Source: Tubulanus polymorphus (lineage: Eukaryota; Nemertea; Palaeonemertea; Tubulaniformes; Tubulanidae). Taken from it: a stretch of 64,000 nt of DNA. Below the pieces are notes generated by a model. It saw only the letters and a list, made by a program, of their open reading frames with translations. It made no database searches and was not told where the DNA came from. Where the stretch lies: positions 12,591,001 through 12,655,000 of the forward strand of contig NC_134025.1 in assembly GCF_964204645.1 (NCBI RefSeq), given 5' to 3'. The position numbers were made by a program, and so were the translations under genes. Below are positions 46,468 to 56,350 of the stretch, piece by piece; position 1 is the stretch's first letter; each line of letters starts with the position of its first letter.

Positions 46468-46794
46468 TTAATCAACAATTTCTAAATCATGATGGCCGTC
46501 TTCATTTTTTCCATGATAGATTATTTTAGATCCTTCTAAATCTTTTAATTCCTCTGTACTCAATGAAACCCATTTATCAGGTAAAAATACTTTAAATTCT
46601 CGCGATGTACTAACATTACAGTAGCTTAAATTAGCTGATACTTTCTCTCCATATTTAGTTTTTATCTTTTTAATTTCAATATTTTATGTTCAATTTCTTT
46701 TGTAACATCAACTAACTTTTTTATTTCAAATTGTTTTTTTTGCTGGTTTTATTCTGTTATTTATTGTTGCTAAGAATGTTTTTCTATCTCCCAT
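46468..46794 (-). pseudogene. Antisense small Polinton gene, broken
   Basis: Not visible as one long frame. On the minus strand it starts MGDRKTFLATINNRIKP at 46,794, embedded in CCTTATAAATG, then breaks between about 46,690 and 46,735, and resumes with KYGEKVSANLSYCNVSTSRE, FKVFLPDKWVSLSTEELKDL and HGKNEDGHHDLEIVD to a stop at 46,468. About 105 codons. The two ends look coding and share strand and order, so I read it as one decayed gene. I do not know the family; 'VFLPDKWVSLSTEEL' is a possible conserved block for searching. Confidence 0.5.
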
Positions 46795-47167
46795 TTATAA
46801 GGAAAACAAATTACTTGTGGTTAAGAGTGGGGATTACTTCCCCCTGTATATAACAAGCGCGCTATTAACCGTTCTCACCCAAGCCTCACAGCATCTATTT
46901 ATCCGGGTACAGTTGACACGCAATCACTGTACTACTACAGTAATAGCACACGCGTTAACCGTTCTCAGTAGAGACTCACTGTATCGATCTATCCACGCGC
47001 AGTTGTTGTTACGCGCACTCACTGTATATGTGTGTCACAGAGCAATCGTCCGTTCTCACTAGAGCCTAGCTGTGATGAGTGGTGTCTCGTACCCGGTTGA
47101 ATTATTATTTTGAGTTATGATATTTTGAATTAAGATGGTGTGATTTATTGCTTCGAGTATAATATTT
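46795..47167. other. Spacer with remnants resembling the terminal repeat
   Basis: 46,791-46,830 (CCCATTTATAAGGAAAACAA, ATTACTTGTGG) resembles the right repeat next to its start codon, and 47,072-47,089 (GTGATGAGTGGTGTCTCG) equals the next part of that repeat. Between them is about 240 bp of GC-richer, non-coding DNA. It looks like an older or partial terminal repeat split by other sequence. Confidence 0.5.
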
Positions 47168-47650
47168 TCAACAATCACATAACACTTTTTCATTAGGTTC
47201 ATATTTAGGTGTAACAATTTCATTATCTAAGTTACATTGAACTGCAACATCTTTATATGATTTTTCATTATCTAATTCACATTGAATACCAATATTTGAT
47301 GAATTTTCATTATAGATAATTTGTTTATCATCGAAATAATCTTTTCCTAAAACATTATTACTTAAATTTTGATGGTGTTTTTGTGATTCGAGATGTCTAT
47401 TATAATTCCTTTTTGTTATAAATTCATTACAAACTTCACATTTTATTTCATCCACATTCATATTTTCTAATCGTTCTTTTCTTTCATTGGAATTTTCTGG
47501 AGTTTCAAAATCTATTACATTTTTTATATGATTTGCAGTTTTTTCATGTCGTGATTTTTGGGATTTATCAATGTATTTTTTACAATATTGGCAATAATAT
47601 TGATTTTTATTAACATTATTGTTTTCTGGCTGGTGTTCATTCTCCCCCAT
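47168..47650 (-). CDS. Terminal-repeat zinc-finger protein, 160 aa
   Basis: The first 109 codons are the inverted-repeat copy of the polymerase N-terminus (two zinc fingers, with two substitutions). The remaining 51 codons are unique: ENSSNIGIQCELDNEKSYKD and VAVQCNLDNEIVTPKYEPNE, two related 'QC(E/N)LDNE' repeats, ending CDC. Intact with the same promoter motif as polB. It may be a free-standing DNA-binding protein or simply repeat expansion over the polB start. Expression is unknown. Confidence 0.6.
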   Translation of the reverse strand: MGENEHQPENNNVNKNQYYCQYCKKYIDKSQKSRHEKTANHIKNVIDFETPENSNERKERLENMNVDEIKCEVCNEFITKRNYNRHLESQKHHQNLSNNVLGKDYFDDKQIIYNENSSNIGIQCELDNEKSYKDVAVQCNLDNEIVTPKYEPNEKVLCDC

Positions 47651-47735
47651 TTATTAGGGAAAAAAATTACTTGTGGTGATGAGTGGTGTCTCGACCGCTC
47701 GACCGCTGATCTGAAAACGCCATCTTCTAATTACT
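47324..47735 (-). repeat. Polinton right terminal inverted repeat (412 bp)
   Basis: Inverse of 30,535-30,946. Two amino-acid differences in the shared coding part (Glu/Thr and Glu/Asp) show slight divergence between the two repeats. Confidence 0.95.
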
Positions 47736-47741
47736 GTCAGT
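47736..47741. other. Polinton target-site duplication, right
   Basis: GTCAGT directly follows …CTTCTAATTACT, then U copy 3 resumes with TACTGACCATC, as in copy 1. Confidence 0.95.
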
Positions 47742-48183
47742 TACTGACCATCATGGTGTCACCATTGTGGTCTATAGCTCAAATGAAACATGTGGAACCG
47801 ACGAAGGGGCCCAAAAGCGTTAAGTCATTTCCTGGAGTGAAGTGATCCAAAAATGCCCTAACTGGAAAAGGCAGTCTCTCAATTGGATGAAACCAAATCG
47901 GACAGGACAATTAAAATTTGGGAAGGCCACAGGCAGTGGTCTTTCTACGAAGCCCACGCGGTGAGCGTATTATTATGAAATCTTTTTTTAAACCACCATG
48001 TACCACGAAGTAATAAGCATCGTTGTAAGCACTTGAAACAGCCATTAACCACTTGAAACTGTCAGATCAAACATCACACCGCATCCCCGCAAAGAGGGGT
48101 GGTTCAGCAAACCGGAGTTTTCATTAGCCTCTCTAGACTACCCCGCCAGTACGGGTAGCCGAGCAAACCGGAAAACTCATAAT

Positions 48184-48625
48184 GCGCCAGTAGTTAAATC
48201 ACGCTTCGTGAGGCCAGGGGCTGGTGGAAGCGAGTTCGGGAGTGATACCGGACCCCTGGGTAAGCGAGGATGACACAGGTGCATCTTCAACCGTCAAGGG
48301 ATTCGAACCCACTACGCTAAAGCTGTTCCCGAACCCCTTGACCTCACGAGTCGTTGGAGTCGTTACTAGCCGACCAGAATCCGGTCGTACCAATCACAGC
48401 GCTTGTAACAAACCGACAGTAGACTCCTGTTGGTTTTCCCGTTAAATGGACTAATCAGCGAACGTTTTACCGAACAAGGAAGTATTTCGCAAATCGATAT
48501 ATGACGTCATGCGCAACAGAGCCAGTAATGAAATCACGCTTCGTGAGGCCAGGGGGCTGGGGGAAGCGAGTTCGGGAGTGATACTGGACCCCTGGCAAGC
48601 GAGGATGACGCAGGTGGCGCAGAAT
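48184..48625. repeat. ~335-bp satellite, right of U copy 3
   Basis: Units begin GCCAGTA(G/A)T(T/G)AAATCACG at 48,186 and 48,521. The first is complete, the second breaks off after CAAGCGAGGATGACGCAGGTG. Together with 26,660-26,917 this is the interrupted insertion target. Confidence 0.85.
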
Positions 48626-48790
48626 TGGACAGGCGACCAGTCTAGTTTTGTAACCGCGGAGCGTGCGAAGTCACAGTGAGTTGTCGCGCGTAATTCTCCG
48701 GGATTCGACCCTGCGCGCGATGATGCGGTGATGTGAAAAAGGTTTCATTGCTCCACACGTCCGAAGTTGTTCTTCTAGCAGCTAATCCTA

Positions 48791-50769
48791 TGGAAGACCT
48801 CAGACGACATACGAGATATGAGATATAACATACGAGATATGAGATGCAACATACGAGATACGACATATGACATACGTTATTTACAGTACGGGTGTCCGTC
48901 CGCTAGCGCAACCGCAGTGTATATTTTTCAACATCTACTCGGCGTATACTACGACACGTGCGCAGGCAGTGGCGTACATTAACTATGAATATCAATATGC
49001 GAAAAACGTTTCATTTGAAAATAAAAATATTTAAAAATATTCGATCAACCACTCCCGGGGACCGGCTTCTCGCTGTGACGTCAGTGGGCCACTCTTAGTG
49101 TGAGACACCGATGGTCCGGTGATTCGAGTTGGCTCCAAATACGGGGCTACAGCCCCTAAATCCACCAAAAACGCCTCAAATTCCATTTTTGGGTGTACAA
49201 AAATCCCTCAAAAAGAGTTAGCCATGGCCCTTCAAATTGGTGGTAATTAAGAATTGCGCCTAGTCAAGGGTTTAAACTTCGCGTTCGATCGAGTGTTTTC
49301 GATGAAGAATGAAAGATGTATGTATATTACGAATGCCGATGACCAAAGAGTCTTAAAAAAGTCCGACACACGCGGAATCTGTTTAGTGTACTATGATTTC
49401 AACAAATGAATTGAAACATGGACATGAATTAAGAATACTAAAGATATCATAAATTTATTGAATGAATTATTCATTAAATATCAGAATGGAGTTCCATTGT
49501 ATCACTCTCAGCTCCTGGCCCTAGTCCAGCTGATTTCGTTTATCACGACGTTTTTTGCGACGGGTGCAAACACACCATACGAGCAACGTTCCGGTGTTCC
49601 GCTAATTCCCTGTCTAAAGAAATGTTACTTGATATTTCCATGGATCTCTTATCTTTACAAATGTAAGAGCTGTTGTGTTTTGCTGAAGACTTATTTATGT
49701 GGTTCCTGTACTTTTGTCAATAAACAGTTTTAAAACTGGCCATGATAATTGATAAGAATGATCTTAAATTGGATTCTCCGATTATGAAAGTTATTCAGAT
49801 TCAGCCATTGGCCCTTTTCATGAAAGATGTCGGAAAAGAAAGATAGCCAAAAAGCCTTCAGAATACACAAGTACCTAAATTGAACAAATTTTCAGGGGAG
49901 GACCCCAAACTATGGCTTCAGAAAGACAGTGCCGCATACTGCCCTGACAGTTAGCGAAAACTGGCCAGTCTCGACTCTCAACGGCTGGTCTAGTGGACTC
50001 ACCAGTCTACCCCGGTAGCTCGATAGGGATGGAATTTAGCTGGGGATTTCAAACCTTGAGAGAGAGCACGGGAGTTCTTAATCTGGATACCAGGGTGATG
50101 TGCGGGTTCCCGGGTTGTTTGGGATTCAAGAACTCAGGCAGAGGTGTCAAACAGCGGAGGAGGGGTACAAGGGGGGCGGGATTTCCGGCTGCGGAGTTTT
50201 TTTTAGAATTTTGATTTCTGATGCAGAAAAGCCGGCGGTTACGGCGAGCGGTGAACAGTAGTTATTTTTTCTGCAGGCATCGAGTAACCGGAACCCCGGC
50301 TCCTGAACACCAGGCCGTTTTCAGACCAAAGGAAGACAAGAAATAGCATAATATTATGAACTTGAACAGTTTGATATCTTTTTAGTTTTGTGATTTGAAA
50401 AACTTTTCGTCGCCCGCGGGAGAGGAACGGCCGGCGCGCCTAATAAAAAAAATTATTAGTCCACGGTGTTCACAGTATGGCCTAATATCGTTGTGTCCAG
50501 TCCAGGTGTCCATTATCCAAAAGAAATCTATTTCTGGTTTGAGTAAAATGTTGACTATGTTGGTTTTCATATAATTGACGATGACTGTACGCGTCACCAT
50601 GTTAAACGATTTATATGCAGTAAATATTGAAAAAACATACACTGTGGTGGCGCTAGCGGACGGACTGTAAATAAGTCGTATCTCGTATGTCATATGTCGT
50701 ATCTCGTATGTTGCATCTCATATCTCGTATGTTATATCTCATATCTCGTATGTCGTCTGAGGTCTTCCA
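48791..50769. mobile_element. 1.98-kb TA-flanked non-autonomous transposon
   Basis: Inverted ends of about 115 bp start TGGAAGACCTCAGACGACAT, contain short sub-repeats (ACATACGAGATATGAGAT) and an inner GTCCGTCCGCTAGCGC block. A TA dinucleotide lies on each side (48,789-48,790; 50,770-50,771), as in Tc1/mariner-type insertions. The interior has no recognisable transposase; open frames at 49,458 and 49,993 show no motif. Confidence 0.8.
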
Positions 50770-51018
50770 TACAATCCAACCAATCATTGTCGTGCGCAAA
50801 AGAAAGCAATTTACATGTGGATGGTGCATGCCCAGAAAAAAACGTCAGTAAGTAGCCATTATTGATTTGGTTGAGCAGGGGCTCGTCACGCCTGGGGGTC
50901 CAAAAATAAAATCAAAATATGACTCGGTAAAAGTGCAGATCTGCACCTGCTGCGTAAACGGTTCAATCAATTACATTAAATATCATTGTTTGAGATTCAA
51001 AATATCATCAGCAATAAG

Positions 51019-52289
51019 GGATATCGACAAATTCAAGTTCTTGAATTACTCGTTTGATGGCGCTAGTCAGAACCGGAAATTGGAACCTAAATCCGCCATG
51101 TTCTAGGCTAGTTCATTTGCAATAAAAATCTCTCGCTTCAAGTTTTTAGTTAGCGATATTTTACTTACTATACATAGGCACGCATAATCCTTTAAGTATG
51201 ATATCCTGACAATGTGTTGAATTCGATAAAACCTCACTTTGAACGCTAAAGATCACTAGAAATGTCAACAAATTATCCGGTCATCCTTATTACCGAGATG
51301 ATGTATTTTACCGAGATCAACCGAGATGAAATTTAATATAACATATTTATTTATTCCATATCGATTTTAACCATTGAAATGAAAAAACCATGTTATATCT
51401 AATAAATACCTCCTAGAGTCATATTTTACATATTTTGTCGGATATTTTTGGAAAAATAACTTTTAACTTTACCGAGATGAGATCGTCGATCAATCAAATT
51501 CAATGAAATTTTATTGCCAACCGAGTTTACGTTTTTGAAGTCAAAATTTTTTTAAATAAAAAAATATGTAAAATATGACTAGGAGGTATTTATTACTGAT
51601 ATAACATGATTTCAAGTGTTAAAATCGATAAGGAATAAGTAAATATGTTATATTTAATTTCATCTCGGTTGATCTCGGTTCATCTCGGTAAAATACATCA
51701 TCTCGGTAATAAGGATGACCCAAATTATCAAAAATCACAAATTTAGCGATGACGCTCGAAGCAGCTAACGGAAGTAATGACTGGTGCCGGGTGGCATCAC
51801 TTTCTTGTTGAGTTCAAGACTCTAAGGTGAATTCATTGCAGACTACACTGATAAATATGAAATAATATTACGAAATGAAATTGATTTTAGAAGGACTACA
51901 CTCGTAGATTCATAATAAAAGTATGAAAAGTACCAGGACTCGAACCAACAATCGAAATTGGGCTGTCAAGTGCTGCCACCATGTGATACCTGGCAACCAG
52001 TCTTTACATCTTCAGCCGTTGCAAAATGTTTTTTGATAATTTTAGGACCTTTATAGTGATTTCTAGCCTTTGCAGTGAGGTTTTATCATATCCAACATAG
52101 CGGTAGAATAACATATTTAAAGGATTACACTTGACGATATATAGTGGGTAAAATATCGATCATTGAAAACTTGAAGCGAGAGATTTTCATTGCAAATGAA
52201 CTAGAGCATGGAGGATTTAGGTTCCAATTTCCGGTTCTGACTAGCGCCATCAAACGAGTAATTTAAGAACTTGAATTTGTCGATATCCT
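51019..52289. mobile_element. Foldback element with ~255-bp inverted arms
   Basis: 51,019-51,277 is matched inverted by about 52,035-52,289: ATATCGACAAATTCAAGTTC, TGATGGCGCTAGTCAGAACC, ATCTCTCGCTTCAAGTTTT. The interior is non-coding and hosts the 444-bp MITE below. Confidence 0.75.
51278..51721. mobile_element. 444-bp MITE with 8-bp duplication (hAT-like?)
   Basis: Long inverted arms: GGTCATCCTTATTACCGAGA, ATAACATATTTA(T/C)TTATTCC, AATAAATACCTCCTAG. AAATTATC flanks both ends (51,270-51,277 and 51,722-51,729). Partial copies of the family are at 52,366-52,450 and 57,425-57,510. Confidence 0.85.
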
Positions 52290-53389
52290 GTATTCATACA
52301 TTGCCATTGGTTAATTTTAAGATATCTTCACTAGGAAGATTTTAGCCTGGATTCTGCCACGGTCCTCCTTATTACCGAGATGACGTATTTTACCGAGATG
52401 AACCGAGGAGATGACATGTGTGATTGTGAAATATAACATGTTTATTAGGGTTTTCGGACTTTCGTCGAAAACCCTCTTGGAATTCTGTGGATTATTATTA
52501 TTATTATTAATATTATTCCACTTTTTGGTATACCTTTGTCAGCGATATGATGTTGGCATTGAGCCAATTCATGTAAAATCGCGGTACGTTTTTTTATGTG
52601 AGCATTTGTTTCATTGGTTCTCGGCTTAAAAGACGTATAATCGATGCGATTGAAGACATGGCGAACCTCCGTCGATGACATGGTCAACTGAGTTAAAATT
52701 CTACGAAAGACTGTTTTTGGCGGGAAAATTCTTAGCTCTCGCGTATAAAATTGCAATGACCTCGATTGGGGGGGCGTTGTCTCTACGAACAAATGGGATT
52801 GTTTTTTGGATAACGGGGAATTCCGGCGCTACTAAAATTATGGGAAAGCCATAGAATGGTGTACGTTTCATTGGACTAGGTGCCGTATACGTGCCGATTT
52901 CAAATGCTCATTGCTGGTGAGGATGTAATTATTTCACTCATCTGCCATAGGTATTGTTTCATTTTAATACCCGGTGATTGTTTTGATTGACATTGAGGTG
53001 TAAGCGAATATTCACTTACACGAGGCCTCCACATGCACGCGGAGTGCTACACCACACACACACAAGCTCGTACAGTACACTACGGTGATGCTGTAACGCG
53101 TGAACGTTTGATATGAAAATAGGCTGAATAATCATAGCAGAAGATGAGCGCTGTGTTTTCTGTTCGATAGAATTTGTAATAAATTGTAATTTCTTGTGAC
53201 CTGAAAATACTAAGCAGCAAACTAAAAGGTCTGTCGAGGTCTGAATATTGTAGTGGTAAATTCCAGGACTTAAAACGATCTAATAGCCGATTTCTTCTGT
53301 ACCACCGATATTTTAGCTTCCGTGGCCAACATTGGAAGAGGTTTCCAAGACCCAATATTCAGCCACCCTCTGATATGTGATGAATTTTA
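52290..53389. other. Non-coding interval
   Basis: Holds a fragment of the 444-bp MITE family (52,366-52,450), a GGGTTTTCG…CGAAAACCC inverted motif at about 52,447-52,471 and an ATT microsatellite (about 52,488-52,515). No coding evidence. Confidence 0.5.
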
Positions 53390-53957
53390 GGCCATCCCAA
53401 AATAATGGTCTGTTTGCCGTAACCCGACCAACCTGACTTCAGAGGTACCGAGTGAAAACTTGTTTCTAGGATTCATTGAAATAAATTTTATTTTTGATAA
53501 AAACAGCCGACCGACTATGAGCTACGTATGTTTGAATTCTAGTGTGCATGGTGTGAAAACATGCCTTGACATGTGGCCTAGTTTAAGTTTCCAGGAAACT
53601 GGCAGTGTTCCAATAAGCTGCCATTCATTCTAATAGTGACTAAAGTGACTGAATAGCTGGTAACGTGAAAGCGCGCACATATTCAATGTACCGTTTCATT
53701 TTTAAGACAGAGATGACGCTCTGGACGAAGTTATAATTTTAGAATAATTCTTGAAATCTACGCTATTAGACAAATTTCCTGTGCGCAACGTAGATGATTT
53801 TTTGCGATATTGTTTCCATGTAAAAAAGCCCAAAGGTGAAAAATTTGTTTTTTTTTTGCCCAAAAATTTTGCAAAAAAAAAATTCTACCTACCTACCGAC
53901 TCATCCTGAAAAGTTGAGTCGGTGTTGCAGCAAACAGACAATTATTTTGGGATGGCC
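53390..53957. mobile_element. 568-bp MITE with ~43-bp inverted ends
   Basis: Left GGCCATCCCAAAATAATGGT then CTGTTTGCCGTAACCCGACC; the right end is its diverged inverse at about 53,915-53,957. It contains one copy of the 92-bp dispersed repeat (53,541-53,636). Confidence 0.7.
53541..53636 (-). repeat. Dispersed ~92-bp repeat, copy 2
   Basis: Inverse of 2,621-2,712 with about ten scattered differences; here inside a MITE, which suggests the other copies are remnants of the same MITE family. Confidence 0.75.
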
Positions 53958-54105
53958 TTATTTGAATGTGACCGGCCTTATTTCCTCTATCGAATGACAG
54001 CAACCGATCGATTTCGGGTTTCTGGAGATCCACTTCTACAGCTGTGTTTCGCCGACTCCTCACGGTCCGAGACCAACAATAGCCAAGACAACGATCGACA
54101 AACCT

Positions 54106-54179
54106 GCGGCAACAGGAATAAACAATATATAAGTTTATTAACACACATAGGTGTTGTCGGTAAGGACAACAAACAATGA
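54106..54179 (-). repeat. Third partial copy of the Gypsy terminal direct repeat
   Basis: CCTGCGGCAACAGGAATAAA and CACATAGGTGTTGTC match the central part of the 265-bp repeats, with a few substitutions. Confidence 0.8.
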
Positions 54180-54273
54180 ATAATTCCCTATACAACATAT
54201 CTTATATTAACAATTTAACATTATTTCATATTGATCGAAATGAAACTTTCCAAAGAACCTTCACCTAACTCAC

Positions 54274-54538
54274 CCTAAACTGACACCACATAAATTCGAT
54301 TACTCCGGAATTTACAATTTGTATTATATAAGATACTTATAAAGTTATGGATTTAAACAATATCTTACCTGCGGCAACAGGAATAAACAATATAGAAGTT
54401 TATTAACACACATAGGTGTTGTCTGTAAGGACAACAAACAATGAATAATTGCCGCGAAAAACCAGAACGCCACCTACTTAGAAAAAGGATGGCAGCACTG
54501 TACGGAACGGTTTCCCCTACAAGTTCACCCGGTTACAT
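54274..54538 (-). repeat. LTR-containing direct repeat, copy A
   Basis: Identical by eye to 55,596-55,860 (offset 1,322 bp). On the minus strand it starts TGTAACCGGGTGAACTTG, just after a purine-rich AGGAGGTAGA, consistent with a 3' LTR start after a polypurine tract. It includes sequence beyond the LTR, up to ATGTGGTGTCAGTTTAGG. Confidence 0.75.
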
Positions 54539-54812
54539 CTACCTCCTGGCAGAAAGAATATCGTCCTCGATATCAGGAAAATAGAAAGATAGATATATCA
54601 AATATATATATTTCGAATAAAATGCGCTATTAATTTTAAAAGTTTTTTTAAAATTTTTTTTTTAGGATTATATACTATCCAATCGTACTTTTTAAAAGCT
54701 TACTCATACCATAGTTATACTATTTAACCAGAGAATAAAAATTTGACACATGACTTATACATATTTCTACGCAAACCTTACTACGTTCGATTTAGTTTCA
54801 CTGGTCAATTTA

Positions 54813-55613
54813 TCACGTCCCATCACAGTTACACAATTTCAAAATAGCCGCCATAATAGCTTCATTAGAACTTATGGCAGGATCTTTTCCTGCAGCAAAG
54901 AGAATCTCAATTTTCTTTGTCCATGATGGGCTTAACTGTGTTTGACCCACCACATAATCATCAAATCTAGTAGGCAATTTGCGTACTCGCTGAGGTCGAG
55001 GAGACCTGACTTCATTATCATTATCATTGCCCCCAGCCACCCCACTTTCAGAATTATTCCTACTTTCTACTTCATCCTCTGTTTCAGAATGAAACACTAC
55101 TGGAGTGTGACTTGCAGACGATTCCGTGACAGGGTCAGACTGCTCAATAGTTAGCGGAGGTTGACTAGAAACGTTTCTCACAATTGGAGTGGTAGAAGAT
55201 ACTGCACTGTCAGCTCCGGTGTTATCAATCAAATCCCCAGATTGGCGATCCGACTCCACCATCACACTCTCCGGTGCAGCACCGTCTAATTCGTCGACTA
55301 TATTATGACCCCTTCTCTCTATGATTACAAAATCATCTAACGACTCAGTTTCGTCAACCGACTCGGTTTCGAATACCTCCAGATCCAAGCATGGAGTAGG
55401 TTTTTCCACAACTGCTCTCTCTTTAAGAGACGCCTTGGGCATTCGCAGAGGTACTGACAAGACCAACAATAGATTCCTATGCAAGGTTTTACGCTTGTTG
55501 GTTACAGTACTCTCCACTACGTAAACTGGTATTTCAGGATTGGGCTGACCAATCACAAGATAGGGATTTTCTTCCCACCGGTCGCCTAACTTATTCCTAA
55601 ACTGACACCACAT
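54813..55613 (-). pseudogene. Ty3/Gypsy integrase C-terminal fragment
   Basis: 266 codons starting in direct repeat copy B. The N-terminus KLGDRWEENPYLVIGQPNPE, then YVVESTVTNKRKTLHRNLLL, is the C-terminal region of a Gypsy integrase (retroviral-type SH3-like end of Pol). It is followed by an acidic Ser/Glu linker and RPQRVRKLPTRFDDYVVG. Reverse transcriptase, RNase H and the integrase catalytic core are missing, so this is an internally deleted element between terminal repeats. Confidence 0.8.
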
Positions 55614-55860
55614 AAATTCGATTACTCCGGAATTTACAATTTGTATTATATAAGATACTTATAAAGTTATGGATTTAAACAATATCTTACCTGCGGCAAC
55701 AGGAATAAACAATATAGAAGTTTATTAACACACATAGGTGTTGTCTGTAAGGACAACAAACAATGAATAATTGCCGCGAAAAACCAGAACGCCACCTACT
55801 TAGAAAAAGGATGGCAGCACTGTACGGAACGGTTTCCCCTACAAGTTCACCCGGTTACAT
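55596..55860 (-). repeat. LTR-containing direct repeat, copy B
   Basis: Same 265 bp as copy A, here leading straight into the integrase fragment. The identity of A and B implies a recent event: insertion followed by deletion, or unequal exchange. Confidence 0.75.
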
Positions 55861-56350
55861 GAATATTTTTTCATATTATATTAAACATATTTTTTTGAAA
55901 ATATAAAATAGTTTCCCTGCCGTGCCTACCTGTACCCTACAAACTTTTAGACGTGGACCGCAAACAAATGTATATCTTTGGTCTTATTTGACTACAAAAT
56001 AATTCTTTAGGAAAGATAAAATACAATATAAACTGTGGATCTTTGAAGTCACGAATTAAAAAGATTTTTCAAGCAATGCCCTTACTCCAAACAACCTCTA
56101 GCTTTCAAGGTAAACCACACTTTGCCCATGGGCAATTTATTTCGAACATAAAATGTATCTCGTCTCAGATCCGACAACTAATCAATAATACATGCTCTAA
56201 TAAACGTTGAGGGAGATGAAGCGCTCTGAAAGCATTGGGTAGAATCCTTTGAAATGTTTGACGTACCTTAAAATCCGGCTTAATAACTGAACCCAGCCTG
56301 ATTTTGATACAGAGCTGGTAGGCCTATATGTAATATCCCATCACCTCTCC

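Larger units (their letters stand above)
30535..47735. mobile_element. Maverick/Polinton (17.2 kb), virus-like self-synthesising transposon
   Basis: Bounded by 412-bp inverted repeats starting AGTAATTAGAAGATGGCG and by a 6-bp duplication, both diagnostic of Polintons. It encodes the defining set: protein-primed-type family B polymerase, retroviral-type integrase with chromodomain, A32-like ATPase, major and minor capsid proteins. Genes are compact, mostly plus strand, and markedly AT-rich compared with the flanks. Left to right: polB (+), zinc protein (-), minor capsid, three small proteins, a conserved 462-aa protein, an acidic coiled-coil/membrane protein, major capsid, integrase, ATPase, two small genes, one antisense small gene, then the right terminal zinc-finger frame. 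At least nine breaks mean this copy is not functional as assembled. No adenain-like protease was found. Confidence 0.96.
26918..48183. mobile_element. U element copy 3, carrying the Polinton
   Basis: Starts ATTATGAGAATGCCGG and ends CCGGAAAACTCATAAT. Without the Polinton and one copy of its target duplication it is about 4.06 kb. Relative to copy 1 it lacks about 1.75 kb: a junction near 27,690 joins what is 17,290 and 15,530 (minus) in copy 1. It was inserted into the ~335-bp satellite; the related uninterrupted unit is at 48,510-48,530. The last 442 bp (47,742-48,183) are its right end. Confidence 0.8.

Noticed and set aside
52445-52792. 115-codon minus-strand frame
   Set aside because: It runs through an ATT microsatellite (poly-Ile) and a transposon-like inverted motif.
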